This document shows positions 55,586 through 64,000 of a stretch of DNA of 64,000 nucleotides, piece after piece. Within the stretch, counting starts at the first letter, position 1. Each line of letters opens with the position of its first letter. The notes beneath the pieces were generated by a model, which saw only the letters and a program-made list of their open reading frames with translations, did no database searches and was not told where the DNA came from. The stretch spans positions 1,131,501-1,195,500 of the forward strand of contig NZ_JAUCBR010000004.1 of assembly GCF_034676725.1 (NCBI RefSeq). Direction: 5' to 3'. The DNA is from Denitromonas sp. (GTDB lineage: Bacteria > Pseudomonadota > Gammaproteobacteria > Burkholderiales > Rhodocyclaceae). The position numbers and the translations under genes were made by a program.

Positions 55586-56071
55586 TCACCCCCAGAGAAT
55601 GTCCGAACCGGTCGCCTGGCCGTAGTGAACATGTGCCACCTGGTTTCGCCGCGTCCCGGTCGCGCGTGCGATGCCCTCAAGCATCATCGGGAAGACTGAA
55701 GCAAAACTGTGGGCCAATTGGTCTCGCACGCGGCTGGATATTTTGGCCCTACGCAAATCAGCTTGCGTGGCATGTTTAAACCAGTGCCGCGCGCTCTTGC
55801 GCCCGATTTTCGACAGCGCTTTCGACATTCCGCTTCCGGGGTTGTACGAGGCTCGGAACAGGATCTCGAGATAGCCGAGGGCATATGTTGCGTCGATGGC
55901 TTCAACGAGCAGCCCCTGGGCAAAGTTCCGCAGCTCGGTGGTCATCGACACCGTGTCGATCCGCTCGCGCAGATGTCGGAAGAAGAACTTGAGGATGTCT
56001 TTTGTTTCCGTCTCATCAAAGATGAGCTCGTTTTCAGCGAAGTGGCGAAGCGTCACATAGGCCGTTGACAC
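55586..56071 (-). CDS. hypothetical protein, 161 aa
   Basis: Not recognised. Mostly helical; charged N-terminus (ETETKDILKFFFRHLRERID) and a central stretch EAIDATYALGYLEILFRASY. No signal peptide. It sits directly upstream of the ankyrin protein gene and is probably cotranscribed. Confidence 0.6.
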   Translation of the reverse strand: MSTAYVTLRHFAENELIFDETETKDILKFFFRHLRERIDTVSMTTELRNFAQGLLVEAIDATYALGYLEILFRASYNPGSGMSKALSKIGRKSARHWFKHATQADLRRAKISSRVRDQLAHSFASVFPMMLEGIARATGTRRNQVAHVHYGQATGSDILWG

Positions 56072-56217
56072 TGGAGTCTCCTGGACGGGGAATGAGGGCT
56101 CGACGCCGGGGCCGGACGATCCTGCCGATCAGGCCCGAATCACGCGTGAAGCAACGTGACTCGCCACTCGATGTCGGCGTCATTGACGGCCGACCATATC
56201 CACACGACATGACATTG

Positions 56218-56397
56218 TCAACGCCGCACCCAGGCGATTTCACCGGTAGCCAACAAAAAATTCTTGAACCCGAGAGACATCATTTGCCGGCGAAAACATG
56301 CCAGTTCAGCCACCAATCCCGGACTCTGCCCTTCAGCCTGCAACCGCGCGACGGACGCGGCGCAACGCTCAACACAGTCAGAAACATGCCCCGCCAT
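56218..56397 (-). CDS. possible small hypothetical protein, 59 aa
   Basis: A frame from the ATG at 56397 giving MAGHVSDCVERCAASVARLQ and a stop after EIAWVRR. The composition is plausible and there is no better frame in this gap, but no family is recognised. It is divergent from the VOC gene. Confidence 0.3.
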   Translation of the reverse strand: MAGHVSDCVERCAASVARLQAEGQSPGLVAELACFRRQMMSLGFKNFLLATGEIAWVRR

Positions 56398-56479
56398 GTC
56401 GAAATCGTGGTGCACCGGTTGACCAGAAGACGACAGCCCATGACGCTGCCGCTTGTTCAATCCCTCAGGAGCATGAACC

Positions 56480-56887
56480 ATGGCCCGGATGATCTTCGTA
56501 AATCTGCCCGTCACCGACCTTGCCGCGGCGATGAGCTTCTACACGGCACTCGGCTTCAAGAACAATCCGCAATTCACTGACGAGACCGCCGCCTGCATGG
56601 TGTGGAGTGAGACGATCAACGTCATGCTGCTCACGCACGAGAAATGGCGGACGTTCACCCAGCGCCCGATTCCGCCGGCGAGCTCAAGCGAGGTGATGCT
56701 TGCGATCTCCTGCGACAGTCGGGAGGCGGTGGACGCCATGAACGCAGCGGCGGCGGCCAACGGCGGTACGGCAGACATCAATCCGAAGCAGGATCTCGGC
56801 TTCATGTACAACCGCAATCTGGCGGACCCGGACGGTCACGTGTGGGAGGCGATGTGGATGGACATGAGCGCGATGCCGGCGGGCTAA
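56480..56887 (+). CDS. VOC-superfamily (glyoxalase-like) protein
   Basis: 135 residues with two beta-alpha-beta-beta-beta modules. MARMIFVNLPVTDLAAAMSF opens the first and DLGFMYNRNLADPDGHVWEAMWMD closes the second with the usual metal-site Glu. Members are dioxygenases, glyoxalases or resistance proteins; this one resembles the uncharacterised YaeR/PhnB-like group. Monocistronic. Confidence 0.85.
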   Translation: MARMIFVNLPVTDLAAAMSFYTALGFKNNPQFTDETAACMVWSETINVMLLTHEKWRTFTQRPIPPASSSEVMLAISCDSREAVDAMNAAAAANGGTADINPKQDLGFMYNRNLADPDGHVWEAMWMDMSAMPAG

Positions 56888-56991
56888 GCGAGCGCAGGGT
56901 GTAGTAGCCGAAGGGCATTGCACCCATCCACGGTTGAACGGTGCAATACGGCTGCGCCTATTGCACCCTACCGACCGCCCCCCCACCCGCC

Positions 56992-57654
56992 CTACTTCCC
57001 GTGATGCACAAACGGCGCATCCGCCCCCCACAACTGACTCACCCGCGCATCGCGACCGCAGCTTTGGCGGTAGAAGTTGTAGGCGTCCACCTGTGACTTG
57101 GGGCCGCGGCGGGTGAGCGTCCAGCCGCCGCCCTTGTAGTAGTCCTGGTGGTAGTCCTCGGCGACGGTGAAGGTCTTTGCGTCAAGGATCGGGGTGACGA
57201 TTGGCTTACCGAGTGCTTTCTGGGCGGCATCGAGTTCGGCCTGGGCGATGGCGCGCTGTTGGTCGTTGGCGACGAAGATGGCGGTGCGGTAGCTGCTGCC
57301 GCGGTCGCAGAACTGGCCGCCGGGGTCTGTGGGGTCGATGGAGCGGAAGAACAGGTGGATGAGCCGCTGGTAGCCGACCACGTCGGCGTCGTAGCTGATC
57401 TTGACCGCTTCATAGTGGCCGGTGTTGCCACCGGTGACCTGTTTGTAGGTGGGGTTCTCGGTATGGCCACCGGTGTAGCCGGACACGGCCTCGACCACGC
57501 CGGGCACGGACTCGAAGTCGGATTCGACACACCAGAAGCAGCCACCGGCCACCACCATGGACTGGATGTCGCGGGCGTGGGCGGCGGCGGAAAGGCCGAG
57601 GGCGAGGGTCAGGCCGAGGGCCAGACGGCGCGTTTGGGTACGGGGTTTCGACAT
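56992..57654 (-). CDS. msrA: exported peptide-methionine (S)-S-oxide reductase
   Basis: 220 residues. The catalytic motif is VVAGGCFWCVESDFES, with the family blocks SGYTGGHTENPTYKQVTGGNTGHYEAV and DPTDPGGQFCDRGSSYRTAI. A signal peptide (LALGLTLALGLSAAAHA) implies a periplasmic enzyme that repairs oxidised methionine. I took the ATG at 57654 because it leads directly into the signal peptide. It is plausibly useful where chlorine oxyanions arise, though it lies outside the island. Confidence 0.92.
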   Translation of the reverse strand: MSKPRTQTRRLALGLTLALGLSAAAHARDIQSMVVAGGCFWCVESDFESVPGVVEAVSGYTGGHTENPTYKQVTGGNTGHYEAVKISYDADVVGYQRLIHLFFRSIDPTDPGGQFCDRGSSYRTAIFVANDQQRAIAQAELDAAQKALGKPIVTPILDAKTFTVAEDYHQDYYKGGGWTLTRRGPKSQVDAYNFYRQSCGRDARVSQLWGADAPFVHHGK

Positions 57655-57792
57655 GGGCGTTCTCCTTGACCTATGAGACCGTCTGGCCTGTGCCGACCTT
57701 ACAGCATCGCCCAATTCCACGTCCGCCAAGCACGTACCTCCCGCCGGCCAGCGCCGCAGACTGATGCTTCCTCAACACAGAAGGGACACATC

Positions 57793-58557
57793 ATGTTTTC
57801 GCTACAGGACAAGATCGCGATTGTGACGGGCGCCAGCTCGGGCATTGGCCGGGCGGCGGCGCTGGCGTTTGCCGGGGCCGGGGCGCGGGTGGTGGTGACG
57901 GCGCGGCGGATCGATGCGCTGGATGCGCTGGTGGACGAGATCGGCGCGGCCGGCGGCACGGCGTATGCGCTGGCCGGCGAGGCGGCGGACGCGGCGTTTG
58001 CGCAGCAGCTGGTGGATGCCACGGTGGACCGCTTCGGCGGGCTGGACATCGCCTTCAACAACGCGGGCACGCTGGGCACCATGGGGCCCACACCGGAGTT
58101 GCCGCTGGCCGGCTGGCACGAGACGCTGGCGGTGAACCTGTCGAGCGCCTTCTACGCAGCGCGGGCGCAGATTCCGGCGATGCGGCAGCGCGGCGGTGGC
58201 GCCTTGATCTTTACCTCATCGGTGGTGGGCAGCACGACGGCATTCGCCGGCATGGCGGCGTATGCGGCGAGCAAGGCCGGGCTGGTGGGCCTGGTGAAGG
58301 CGCTGGCGGTGGAATGCGGGCCTGACGCCATCCGCGCCAACGCGATCCTGCCCGGCGGCACGGATACGCCGATGGGGCGGACGGTGGCCAATTCGCCCGA
58401 GGCGCTGGCCCATGTGACCGGCCTGCATGCGCTGGGCCGGCTGGCGCAACCGGAGGAGATCGCTTCGGCGGCACTGTATCTGGCCTCCGACGCGGCGGCC
58501 TTCGTCACCGGCTCGGCGATGGTTGTGGATGGCGGGGTGTCGGTGTTCCGCGGCTGA
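57793..58557 (+). CDS. short-chain dehydrogenase/reductase (SDR)
   Basis: 254 residues with the classical SDR signatures: TGASSGIGRAAALAF cofactor loop, NNAG motif (AFNNAGTLGT), catalytic serine (FTSSVVGS) and YAASKAG with Tyr/Lys. The C-terminus ends GSAMVVDGGVSVFRG. Arginine after the second strand (TARRIDAL) suggests NADP. The substrate is not predictable; no operon partner. Confidence 0.9.
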   Translation: MFSLQDKIAIVTGASSGIGRAAALAFAGAGARVVVTARRIDALDALVDEIGAAGGTAYALAGEAADAAFAQQLVDATVDRFGGLDIAFNNAGTLGTMGPTPELPLAGWHETLAVNLSSAFYAARAQIPAMRQRGGGALIFTSSVVGSTTAFAGMAAYAASKAGLVGLVKALAVECGPDAIRANAILPGGTDTPMGRTVANSPEALAHVTGLHALGRLAQPEEIASAALYLASDAAAFVTGSAMVVDGGVSVFRG

Positions 58558-58600
58558 GCGTGGCGTGCGCCGACCCGGCGGCCGGCGCGCGCCAACGCCC

Positions 58601-60730
58601 TCACCACACCAGCCGCAGGCTGGCGTAGATCAACGGTTCGTGGCGGTAGCGCCCTTCGTGGAACTCGGTCGCGATCTCACCCAGGTTCTGCATCACCAGG
58701 GCGAATTCGTTCTCGGCCCCCGGCGGGCCAAAGCGCTTGGCCAGGCGCAGGTCGATGCGGTCGCGGTTGGGCACGCGGTCGCCCTGGTTGAGCCAGTACA
58801 TGTCGTCGTTGTGGTAGTAGCCGAGGCTGGCACGCCAGCGGTCGGGCAGGTCTTTCATGAGCAGCAGCGAGGTGGTCACCTGCGGCGCGCTCAGTTCGAT
58901 GTCGCGGTCGACCAGGTCGTCACTGGCGTTGAGGGTGATGTAGGCCTGCGAGAACACCACCCGGCCCCAGCCCTGCTTGCGCCAGTCGACGGTGTATTCG
59001 CCGCCCTTGGCGACAAAATTGCCCAGATTGAGGAAGCGCTTGGTCTTGGCGCTCTGGTAGGTCAGCGCGTTGACGGCCGACCAGTCGGCCGGCGGGAAGA
59101 CGCCCACATCGCTGCAGCGCTCCTTGGACGGCACCGGCACCGCCGCCGTCGGCAGGCGGCAGCTCTGGCTGTCGAGGTAGCCCGAGTAGGCCTCGCGGAA
59201 GACTCGCACGTCGACCGCCAGGCCTTTCATCGGCCGGGCCACGAGGCCAATCTCGAAGAAGCGCATCTCTTCGGGGTCGATCGGCTGCGCGGCGTTGTAG
59301 CCGATATTCACGATCGAGCCGTTCTCGCGCAGCGTTTCGAGGCCGTGCGACTCGATGAGCGAGGGCGCCCGGTAGGCCTTGCCGGTCGACACGCGCAGCG
59401 CGGTATCGGGATTGAGCGCGAGGTTGAGCGCCACCCGCGGCGAGAACAGCTTGCCGCTGTAGTCATGGTGTTCGTAGGTGCCGCCGAGGTTCAGCGCCAG
59501 CGCGTCGGTGGCCTGCCAAGTGAGGTTGCCGAAGGTCTGCCAGTAGGTGGCGGTGAGCGCCGCATCGGTGTCGAAGTAGGCCGCCGAGCGCACCCGCTCG
59601 TGGCGCGCGCCAGCGCCGATCAGCGCCTGCACCGACGGCAGGATCTGGCCGCTCAGCTGCACTTCGAGGTTGTGGGCGCTGACATCGATGTCCCGGTCGG
59701 CATCAATGATGCCGTCGCGGCCTTCACCCATGGCGCGCACGTCGATCTCCCACGCCCGACGCGCCTGCTGGCCCTGGTAGAAATACTGCAGCGACAGCTC
59801 GGAGGTGGTGCTGTAGCTGCGCGTCCAGGCGGCGTGCACCGTCTGATTGCGGATGTCGCCATCCTGCAGCGGGTCGAGGTGGAAGTTACGCAGTCGGGTA
59901 CCCATCTCCGGGTAACCCCGTGTGTCCACGCCCTGGCTGAGCCCCAAATGCAGGCTGAGGCGGTCCTGCGGGTTGATCTGGCTGACCAGATGGAGATTCA
60001 GGGTCTCACGCGAGAACGCTTCCTGCAGCTCGTTTTCGCCATTGCTGCGGACAAACGACTCGAAGGTCGTCGCGCTGCGGGTCGATGCCGACAGCCGCCA
60101 TGCCACGGGCGAATCCGACGGCCCATTGACGCGCACGCCGTGGTCGTAGAAGCCGTCTACGCCGAAGCGGGAAATCACGCTGTAGCCATCTTCGGTGACG
60201 GGCGAGCGGGTGATGATGTTGACCACCCCCTGGAAGGCGTTGGCGCCGTAGGCCCCGCCATTGGCCGAGCGCACCACCTCGATGCGCTCGATGTCGTCGA
60301 CGCGGATGGTGAGGTTGTCCCACTGGGTATCGCCCCAGATCGGGTGATTGACCACCCGCCCGTCGACCAGCACCTTGATGCGCCGGTCGTAGGCATCGCC
60401 AATGCCGTGGTTGGCCACCGTGGGCGAGCCGCCCGGCCAGTCGGCCACCTGGAAGCCAGGCACCAGGCGCAGCAGGTCGTGGATCTCGGTAAAGCCCGAG
60501 GCCTCGATCATCTCACGGTCGATCAGCGTCACCGGCGCCGGCGCGAGCATGGGCGACTGGGCCAGCCGCGAGGCCGTCAGCACCAGCGGGATGTCTTCAA
60601 AAAAGGCATCGGTTTCGCTGGCGCCAGCCCCGGGCGCCGTGGCACACAGCGCCACACCGCACATCGGCAGCACGCGGCGAAACCACACGTCGCGCACAGA
60701 CAGAAAAACTTCGGAAACGCTCGTCTTCAT
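58601..60730 (-). CDS. TonB-dependent outer-membrane receptor
   Basis: 709 residues with a signal peptide (cut near GASE) and a plug domain (VTLIDREMIEASGFTEIHDLLRLVPGFQVADW, then IKVLVDGRVVNHPIWGDTQW and RIEVVRSANGGAYGANAFQGVVNIITR). A 22-strand-type barrel follows, ending YASLRLVW. It resembles FepA/BtuB/CirA-type receptors for siderophores, heme or cobalamin; the ligand is unknown. Monocistronic. Confidence 0.9.
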   Translation of the reverse strand: MKTSVSEVFLSVRDVWFRRVLPMCGVALCATAPGAGASETDAFFEDIPLVLTASRLAQSPMLAPAPVTLIDREMIEASGFTEIHDLLRLVPGFQVADWPGGSPTVANHGIGDAYDRRIKVLVDGRVVNHPIWGDTQWDNLTIRVDDIERIEVVRSANGGAYGANAFQGVVNIITRSPVTEDGYSVISRFGVDGFYDHGVRVNGPSDSPVAWRLSASTRSATTFESFVRSNGENELQEAFSRETLNLHLVSQINPQDRLSLHLGLSQGVDTRGYPEMGTRLRNFHLDPLQDGDIRNQTVHAAWTRSYSTTSELSLQYFYQGQQARRAWEIDVRAMGEGRDGIIDADRDIDVSAHNLEVQLSGQILPSVQALIGAGARHERVRSAAYFDTDAALTATYWQTFGNLTWQATDALALNLGGTYEHHDYSGKLFSPRVALNLALNPDTALRVSTGKAYRAPSLIESHGLETLRENGSIVNIGYNAAQPIDPEEMRFFEIGLVARPMKGLAVDVRVFREAYSGYLDSQSCRLPTAAVPVPSKERCSDVGVFPPADWSAVNALTYQSAKTKRFLNLGNFVAKGGEYTVDWRKQGWGRVVFSQAYITLNASDDLVDRDIELSAPQVTTSLLLMKDLPDRWRASLGYYHNDDMYWLNQGDRVPNRDRIDLRLAKRFGPPGAENEFALVMQNLGEIATEFHEGRYRHEPLIYASLRLVW

Positions 60731-60970
60731 CTTATGTGTTCATTTTTGGCGGCAAGGCTCTCATGCGTGCCCGAAGGGGTCAACGCAGAAAGGGTCACTC
60801 CTTGATACAAGATAACGAGCGGGCAAGCGGCAACTGAAGCCTTGCCGCCGCCCGCCCGCCGAACGGCACCCTGTGGCATATCGTCACCGCATACCAAGCC
60901 CCTGCCACCCGCTGAAACCCGCCCCCTTTCGCGTAGACTGGCACCACACCCCTCTCCCTGGACACAGCGC

Positions 60971-62296
60971 ATGCGGATGTTCAACCTCGGTATCGCGGTC
61001 GGCCTTTTCGTCGGCCTCAACCTGGCCCTGACGCCCTCGCTGGGTGCCACCGGCGGCGGCCTGGCGCTGGTGGCGACCATCGCCTGGCTGTGGACCACCG
61101 AGGCCCTGCATGTCAGCGTCACCGCCGTGCTCGTGCCCCTGCTCGCCGCGGTCAGCGGGGTCCTGCCCTTTGACGGCGCGCTGCGGCAGTTTGCCGACCC
61201 GGTGATCTTCCTGTTCCTCGGCGGCTTCGCGCTGGCCGCCGGCCTGCAACGCCAGGGGCTGGATCGCTGGATGGCCGCGCAGGTGATCCGCCGCGCCGGC
61301 AACCGGCTCGACCGCGCCGCGCGCTGGCTGTTCGGCCTCACCGCCTTCTTGTCGATGTGGATCAGCAACACCGCCACCGCGGCCATGATGCTGCCGCTGG
61401 CCCTCGGCCTGCTCGGCTCGCTGCCCATCGAGCGCCACCGGCCGGCCTACCTGTATGTGCTGCTGGGGGTGGCGTTTTCGGCCAACATTGGCGGCATCGG
61501 TACGCTGGTGGGCAGCCCGCCCAACGCCATCGCGGCGGCACAGGTGGGGCTCGGCTTTGCCGGCTGGCTGGTGTGGGGGCTGCCGCTGGTACTGGTGCTG
61601 ATGCCGCTGATGGAGGTGGCCCTGCGCTTTGCGCTCAAGCCCGACCTGAGCGCCGAGGTCGAGCTGCCGCCAGCGCAGGCGGCCTGGACGCGGCCGCAGA
61701 AGCAGATGCTGGCGCTGTTCGGCGCCACGGTGCTGCTGTGGGTGTTCGGTGCGCCGCTCAATGCCTGGCTGGAGATGGGGCGCGGCTATGACGCCGCGGT
61801 CGCCGTATTCGCGCTGGTGATGCTCCACGCCCTGCGCCTGACCGAATGGAAAGCGGTTGAGCGCAGCACCGAATGGGGCGTGCTGCTGCTCTTCGGTGGC
61901 GGGCTCACGCTCAGTCGCGCGCTGTCCGAAAGCGGCGCCGCGGCCTGGCTGGCCGGGCAGCTGGGCGGGCCGCTGGCAACCTTGCCGGCCTTTGTCTGCC
62001 TGGGGCTGATGATCCTCTTTGCGCTGCTCATCACCGAAGTCACCAGCAACACCGCCAGCGCCGCCTTGCTGATCCCGCTGTTCATTGGCCTGGCGCCGCA
62101 GATCGACTCAACACCGCTGGCCGTGCTGGTGGCGGTGGGCACCTCCTGCGCCTTCCTGCTACCAGTGGCCACCCCGCCCAACGCCATCGTCTTCGGCAGC
62201 GGCCATGTACCCCAGCGGGTGATGATCCGCGCCGGGCTGTGGGTGTCGGTGCTGGTGTATCCGGTGCTGGTGGCGGTCGGCGCGCTGGTGCTGTAG
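60971..62296 (+). CDS. SLC13/DASS-family anion transporter
   Basis: 441 residues with about 11-12 membrane helices. The two sodium/dicarboxylate signature repeats are present: MWISNTATAAMMLPLALGL and VTSNTASAALLIPLFIGL, with the following proline-rich loops VGSPPNAIAAAQ and VATPPNAIVFGSG. It imports C4-dicarboxylates, sulfate or similar anions with sodium. The start at 60971 puts the first helix right at the N-terminus. The longer frame from 60842 has no support. Confidence 0.9.
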   Translation: MRMFNLGIAVGLFVGLNLALTPSLGATGGGLALVATIAWLWTTEALHVSVTAVLVPLLAAVSGVLPFDGALRQFADPVIFLFLGGFALAAGLQRQGLDRWMAAQVIRRAGNRLDRAARWLFGLTAFLSMWISNTATAAMMLPLALGLLGSLPIERHRPAYLYVLLGVAFSANIGGIGTLVGSPPNAIAAAQVGLGFAGWLVWGLPLVLVLMPLMEVALRFALKPDLSAEVELPPAQAAWTRPQKQMLALFGATVLLWVFGAPLNAWLEMGRGYDAAVAVFALVMLHALRLTEWKAVERSTEWGVLLLFGGGLTLSRALSESGAAAWLAGQLGGPLATLPAFVCLGLMILFALLITEVTSNTASAALLIPLFIGLAPQIDSTPLAVLVAVGTSCAFLLPVATPPNAIVFGSGHVPQRVMIRAGLWVSVLVYPVLVAVGALVL

Positions 62297-62433
62297 CCCG
62301 GCCGAGGGCCGCAGGCCCGACGCCGGGAGCGGTGCCCCCTTCCACCGGCGGCCCCGGGGTCGCTGCGCTCGCCCGGGCTACGGGTGAATCGTCTCGATCA
62401 ACTCGGCGGCTTGGCCCGGCCGAGCTACGCGCT

Positions 62434-63042
62434 CTAAACCTTGCCGACCAGGGCCTCGTAGGCGCGCCGCGTGTCCGGCGTGACCGCGGCGAGCACTTGT
62501 GCGTAGGCCGTGCGGTGGCGGGCCAGCAGGCGGGCCGAGGCGACATTCTTCGAGCGGCAGAACCAGTGGCAGGTGTGCTGGAAGAGATACATCTCGGCCA
62601 TCACGGTAAAGGCTTTGTCCTTTTCGCTGCGCCCGGGCTGCTCGGCAATGGCCTGGGCCACCCCGCGGGCGTGGATGTCGATCGCCTGGCGCAGGTCGAA
62701 GGTGGCGGCGGGAAAGAGCTTGTCGGCAAACGGAATCGCCCACGCCAGCTTGCTGACACGCGTGGCCTCGGCGTCGAGCTTGGCAATGTCCCGGGCAAGG
62801 CGTTCGAGCTGCTCGCCGAGCGCGGTTTCGTTGGCGCGCATGAGGCCCCAGATCTGTTCGCGACGGTCGGCGTCGTCTTCGCCGAGGGCGCGCAGATACC
62901 CCTCGATGAGGGTTTCGATGTGCTTCTCGAGGCTGTAGTGCTGGAGTTGGGTGCCCAGCAGGGTGATGCGCCGCCGCTGGTCCTGTGTCTTGAGGGTGTA
63001 GGCGGCAATGCCGGCCAGGAGAATGAGTACGATGGGATCCAT
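62434..63042 (-). CDS. hypothetical protein with N-terminal membrane anchor, 202 aa
   Basis: One N-terminal helix (DPIVLILLAGIAAYTL), then a charged helical region (RRRITLLGTQLQHYSLEKHI) and a cytoplasmic alpha domain. No enzyme motif recognised. The start at 63042 follows a GGATCC-adjacent stretch and is the only reasonable ATG. Monocistronic, reads leftward. Confidence 0.65.
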   Translation of the reverse strand: MDPIVLILLAGIAAYTLKTQDQRRRITLLGTQLQHYSLEKHIETLIEGYLRALGEDDADRREQIWGLMRANETALGEQLERLARDIAKLDAEATRVSKLAWAIPFADKLFPAATFDLRQAIDIHARGVAQAIAEQPGRSEKDKAFTVMAEMYLFQHTCHWFCRSKNVASARLLARHRTAYAQVLAAVTPDTRRAYEALVGKV

Positions 63043-63131
63043 GGCGGCATTGTCCGGGGCTTTGCGGGCGGCGGCAATGCCGGCGTGGGCGCCCCGCCGC
63101 TCAGGCAGCGCGTGGTGCCGCGCTTGACGGC

Positions 63132-64000
63132 CTATGCCCCGGGCGCCGCGCAGACGCGGTTCCGGCCGGCGTTCTTGGCCTGGTAGAGCGCGGCGTCGGC
63201 GCGGCTGACCGCCTGCTCGGTGCTCTCGCCGGCCTGGTACGCGGCCACACCGATGCTGATCGTGACCGCAATGGCCTGGCCGTTGGTGGCGAAGGCCTCC
63301 TCGCCGATGCCCTGGCGCAGGCTCTCGGCGATCCGCAGCGCTTCGCTCAGGTCGCAGTGGCGCAGCAGGACGAGCAGCTCCTCACCGCCCCAGCGCACCA
63401 CCAGGTCCGATTCGCGCAGGCCGTCGATCAGCCGTCTGGCGATGCCGGCCAGCACGTCGTCGCCGGCCATGTGGCCATGGCGATCGTTGATCTGCTTGAA
63501 GAAGTCGATGTCGGCGAGCAGGAAGGCCATGGGCTGCGGATCGCGTTTGTGGTCGGCGAGCAGCTTCTTCATCAGCATGGTGAAGGCGTTGCGGTTGAGC
63601 AGGCCGGTCAGCTTGTCGATGGTGGCCATTTCCTCGATGCGGACCTGGTAGTTCTTCAGCGCCAGATGGGCGAGGGAAACCACCACGGTGGTGATCAGCA
63701 GGCTGATCAGGATGTTGATCCACAGTGTTCTCTGGATGCCGGCCAGCGCGGCATCCTGGCCCTGCTCGACGAACAGGTACCACTTCAGCTCCGGCAGGTA
63801 GTTCACCTGCAGGATCTGGGTGTTGCCGTCGGCGTCCGCATACTGGTAGGAGCCGCTGTCTTCGGCCAGGATGTGCTCGATCTGCGGCCCGATGCCGGCA
63901 CTGGCGTGCAGGGCGACATTCAGCGCCTTGGCGCTGTTGCCCACCAGCACCACCTTGCCGGCCTTGTTGACGAAGTAGATCTTGCGATTGAAGCGTTGCT
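63132..64000 (-). CDS. diguanylate cyclase with periplasmic Cache domain, 5' end outside the window
   Basis: The frame is open to the window edge. Visible: end of a dCache-type sensor (LPELKWYLFVEQGQD), a membrane helix (ILISLLITTVVVSLAHLAL) and a full GGDEF domain with the variant active site RWGGEELLVLL. An inhibitory-site RxxD (RESD) lies five residues before it, so product inhibition is likely. It makes cyclic-di-GMP from two GTP. The sensed ligand is unknown. No EAL domain follows. Confidence 0.9.
   Translation of the reverse strand, partial: QRFNRKIYFVNKAGKVVLVGNSAKALNVALHASAGIGPQIEHILAEDSGSYQYADADGNTQILQVNYLPELKWYLFVEQGQDAALAGIQRTLWINILISLLITTVVVSLAHLALKNYQVRIEEMATIDKLTGLLNRNAFTMLMKKLLADHKRDPQPMAFLLADIDFFKQINDRHGHMAGDDVLAGIARRLIDGLRESDLVVRWGGEELLVLLRHCDLSEALRIAESLRQGIGEEAFATNGQAIAVTISIGVAAYQAGESTEQAVSRADAALYQAKNAGRNRVCAAPGA

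Noticed and set aside
58427..60805. Long plus-strand open frame of 792 codons
   Set aside because: It is antisense to the TonB-dependent receptor and part of the SDR gene, with no recognisable domain.
1..64000. CRISPR array, tRNA, rRNA or integron attC sites
   Set aside because: No regularly spaced repeats, tRNA cloverleaf with a conserved TTCRA arm, rRNA segment or integron integrase were recognised by eye. A tRNAscan-type search could overturn this.

Overview
The window is a GC-rich betaproteobacterial chromosome segment. It most resembles Rhodocyclales (Azoarcus/Thauera/Dechloromonas/Azospira relatives), inferred from gene content only: ccoG, a NorE/NorF-like pair, RND efflux, MocR and TRAP genes in the flanks, and a perchlorate-respiration cluster in the middle. 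A genomic island of about 40.6 kb (about 12039-52633) splits the RNA ligase gene rtcB. The 5' piece (11538-12038) and the 3' piece (52634-53353) rejoin exactly into a 406-codon RtcB carrying the family motif GTLGTGNHF, with no duplicated or missing codon visible.

Left flank (1-12038): end of a TRAP transporter gene, ccoG, norF/norE-like genes with a candidate FNR/Anr box, a MocR-type regulator, alanine dehydrogenase, an RND efflux operon (pump, adaptor, outer-membrane factor) and the start of rtcB. Four genes here each carry one extra base, and all four lesions sit on the same heptamer GTTCGAC.

Island, left part (12039-25740): an IS110 element, decayed genes (metallophosphoesterase, thiolase tail, IS21 istA, HTH regulators), and an IS5-family transposase gene split by a complete 6.7-kb Tn3-family transposon with perfect 38-bp ends and a 5-bp AATTG target duplication. 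The transposon carries two different serine resolvases.

Island, core (25901-42710): a perchlorate reduction module. pcrP (PAS sensor), pcrS (histidine kinase) and pcrR (sigma-54 activator) are separated by IS481/IS3/IS66 debris from the pcrABCD-cld-pcrQ-pcrO run, which reads leftward from a near-consensus sigma-54 promoter with a palindromic upstream site. Perchlorate is reduced to chlorite by PcrAB in the periplasm, Cld splits chlorite to chloride and O2, PcrQ, PcrC and possibly PcrO carry electrons, and PcrD is the maturation chaperone. pcrA is out of frame by one base at a run of 11 G.

Island, right part (42720-52633): IS481 and IS66 remnants, the latter split by an intact IS21-type element, then a four-gene operon of three large tyrosine-recombinase-like proteins plus a 172-residue coiled-coil protein. 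Its promoter lies within about 50 bp of the right island end, so it is the likely integration module.

Right flank (52634-64000): the rtcB tail, an AT-rich AAA/TOPRIM (OLD-like) ATPase gene, small hypothetical genes, a VOC protein, MsrA, an SDR dehydrogenase, a TonB-dependent receptor, an SLC13-type transporter and the end of a diguanylate cyclase.
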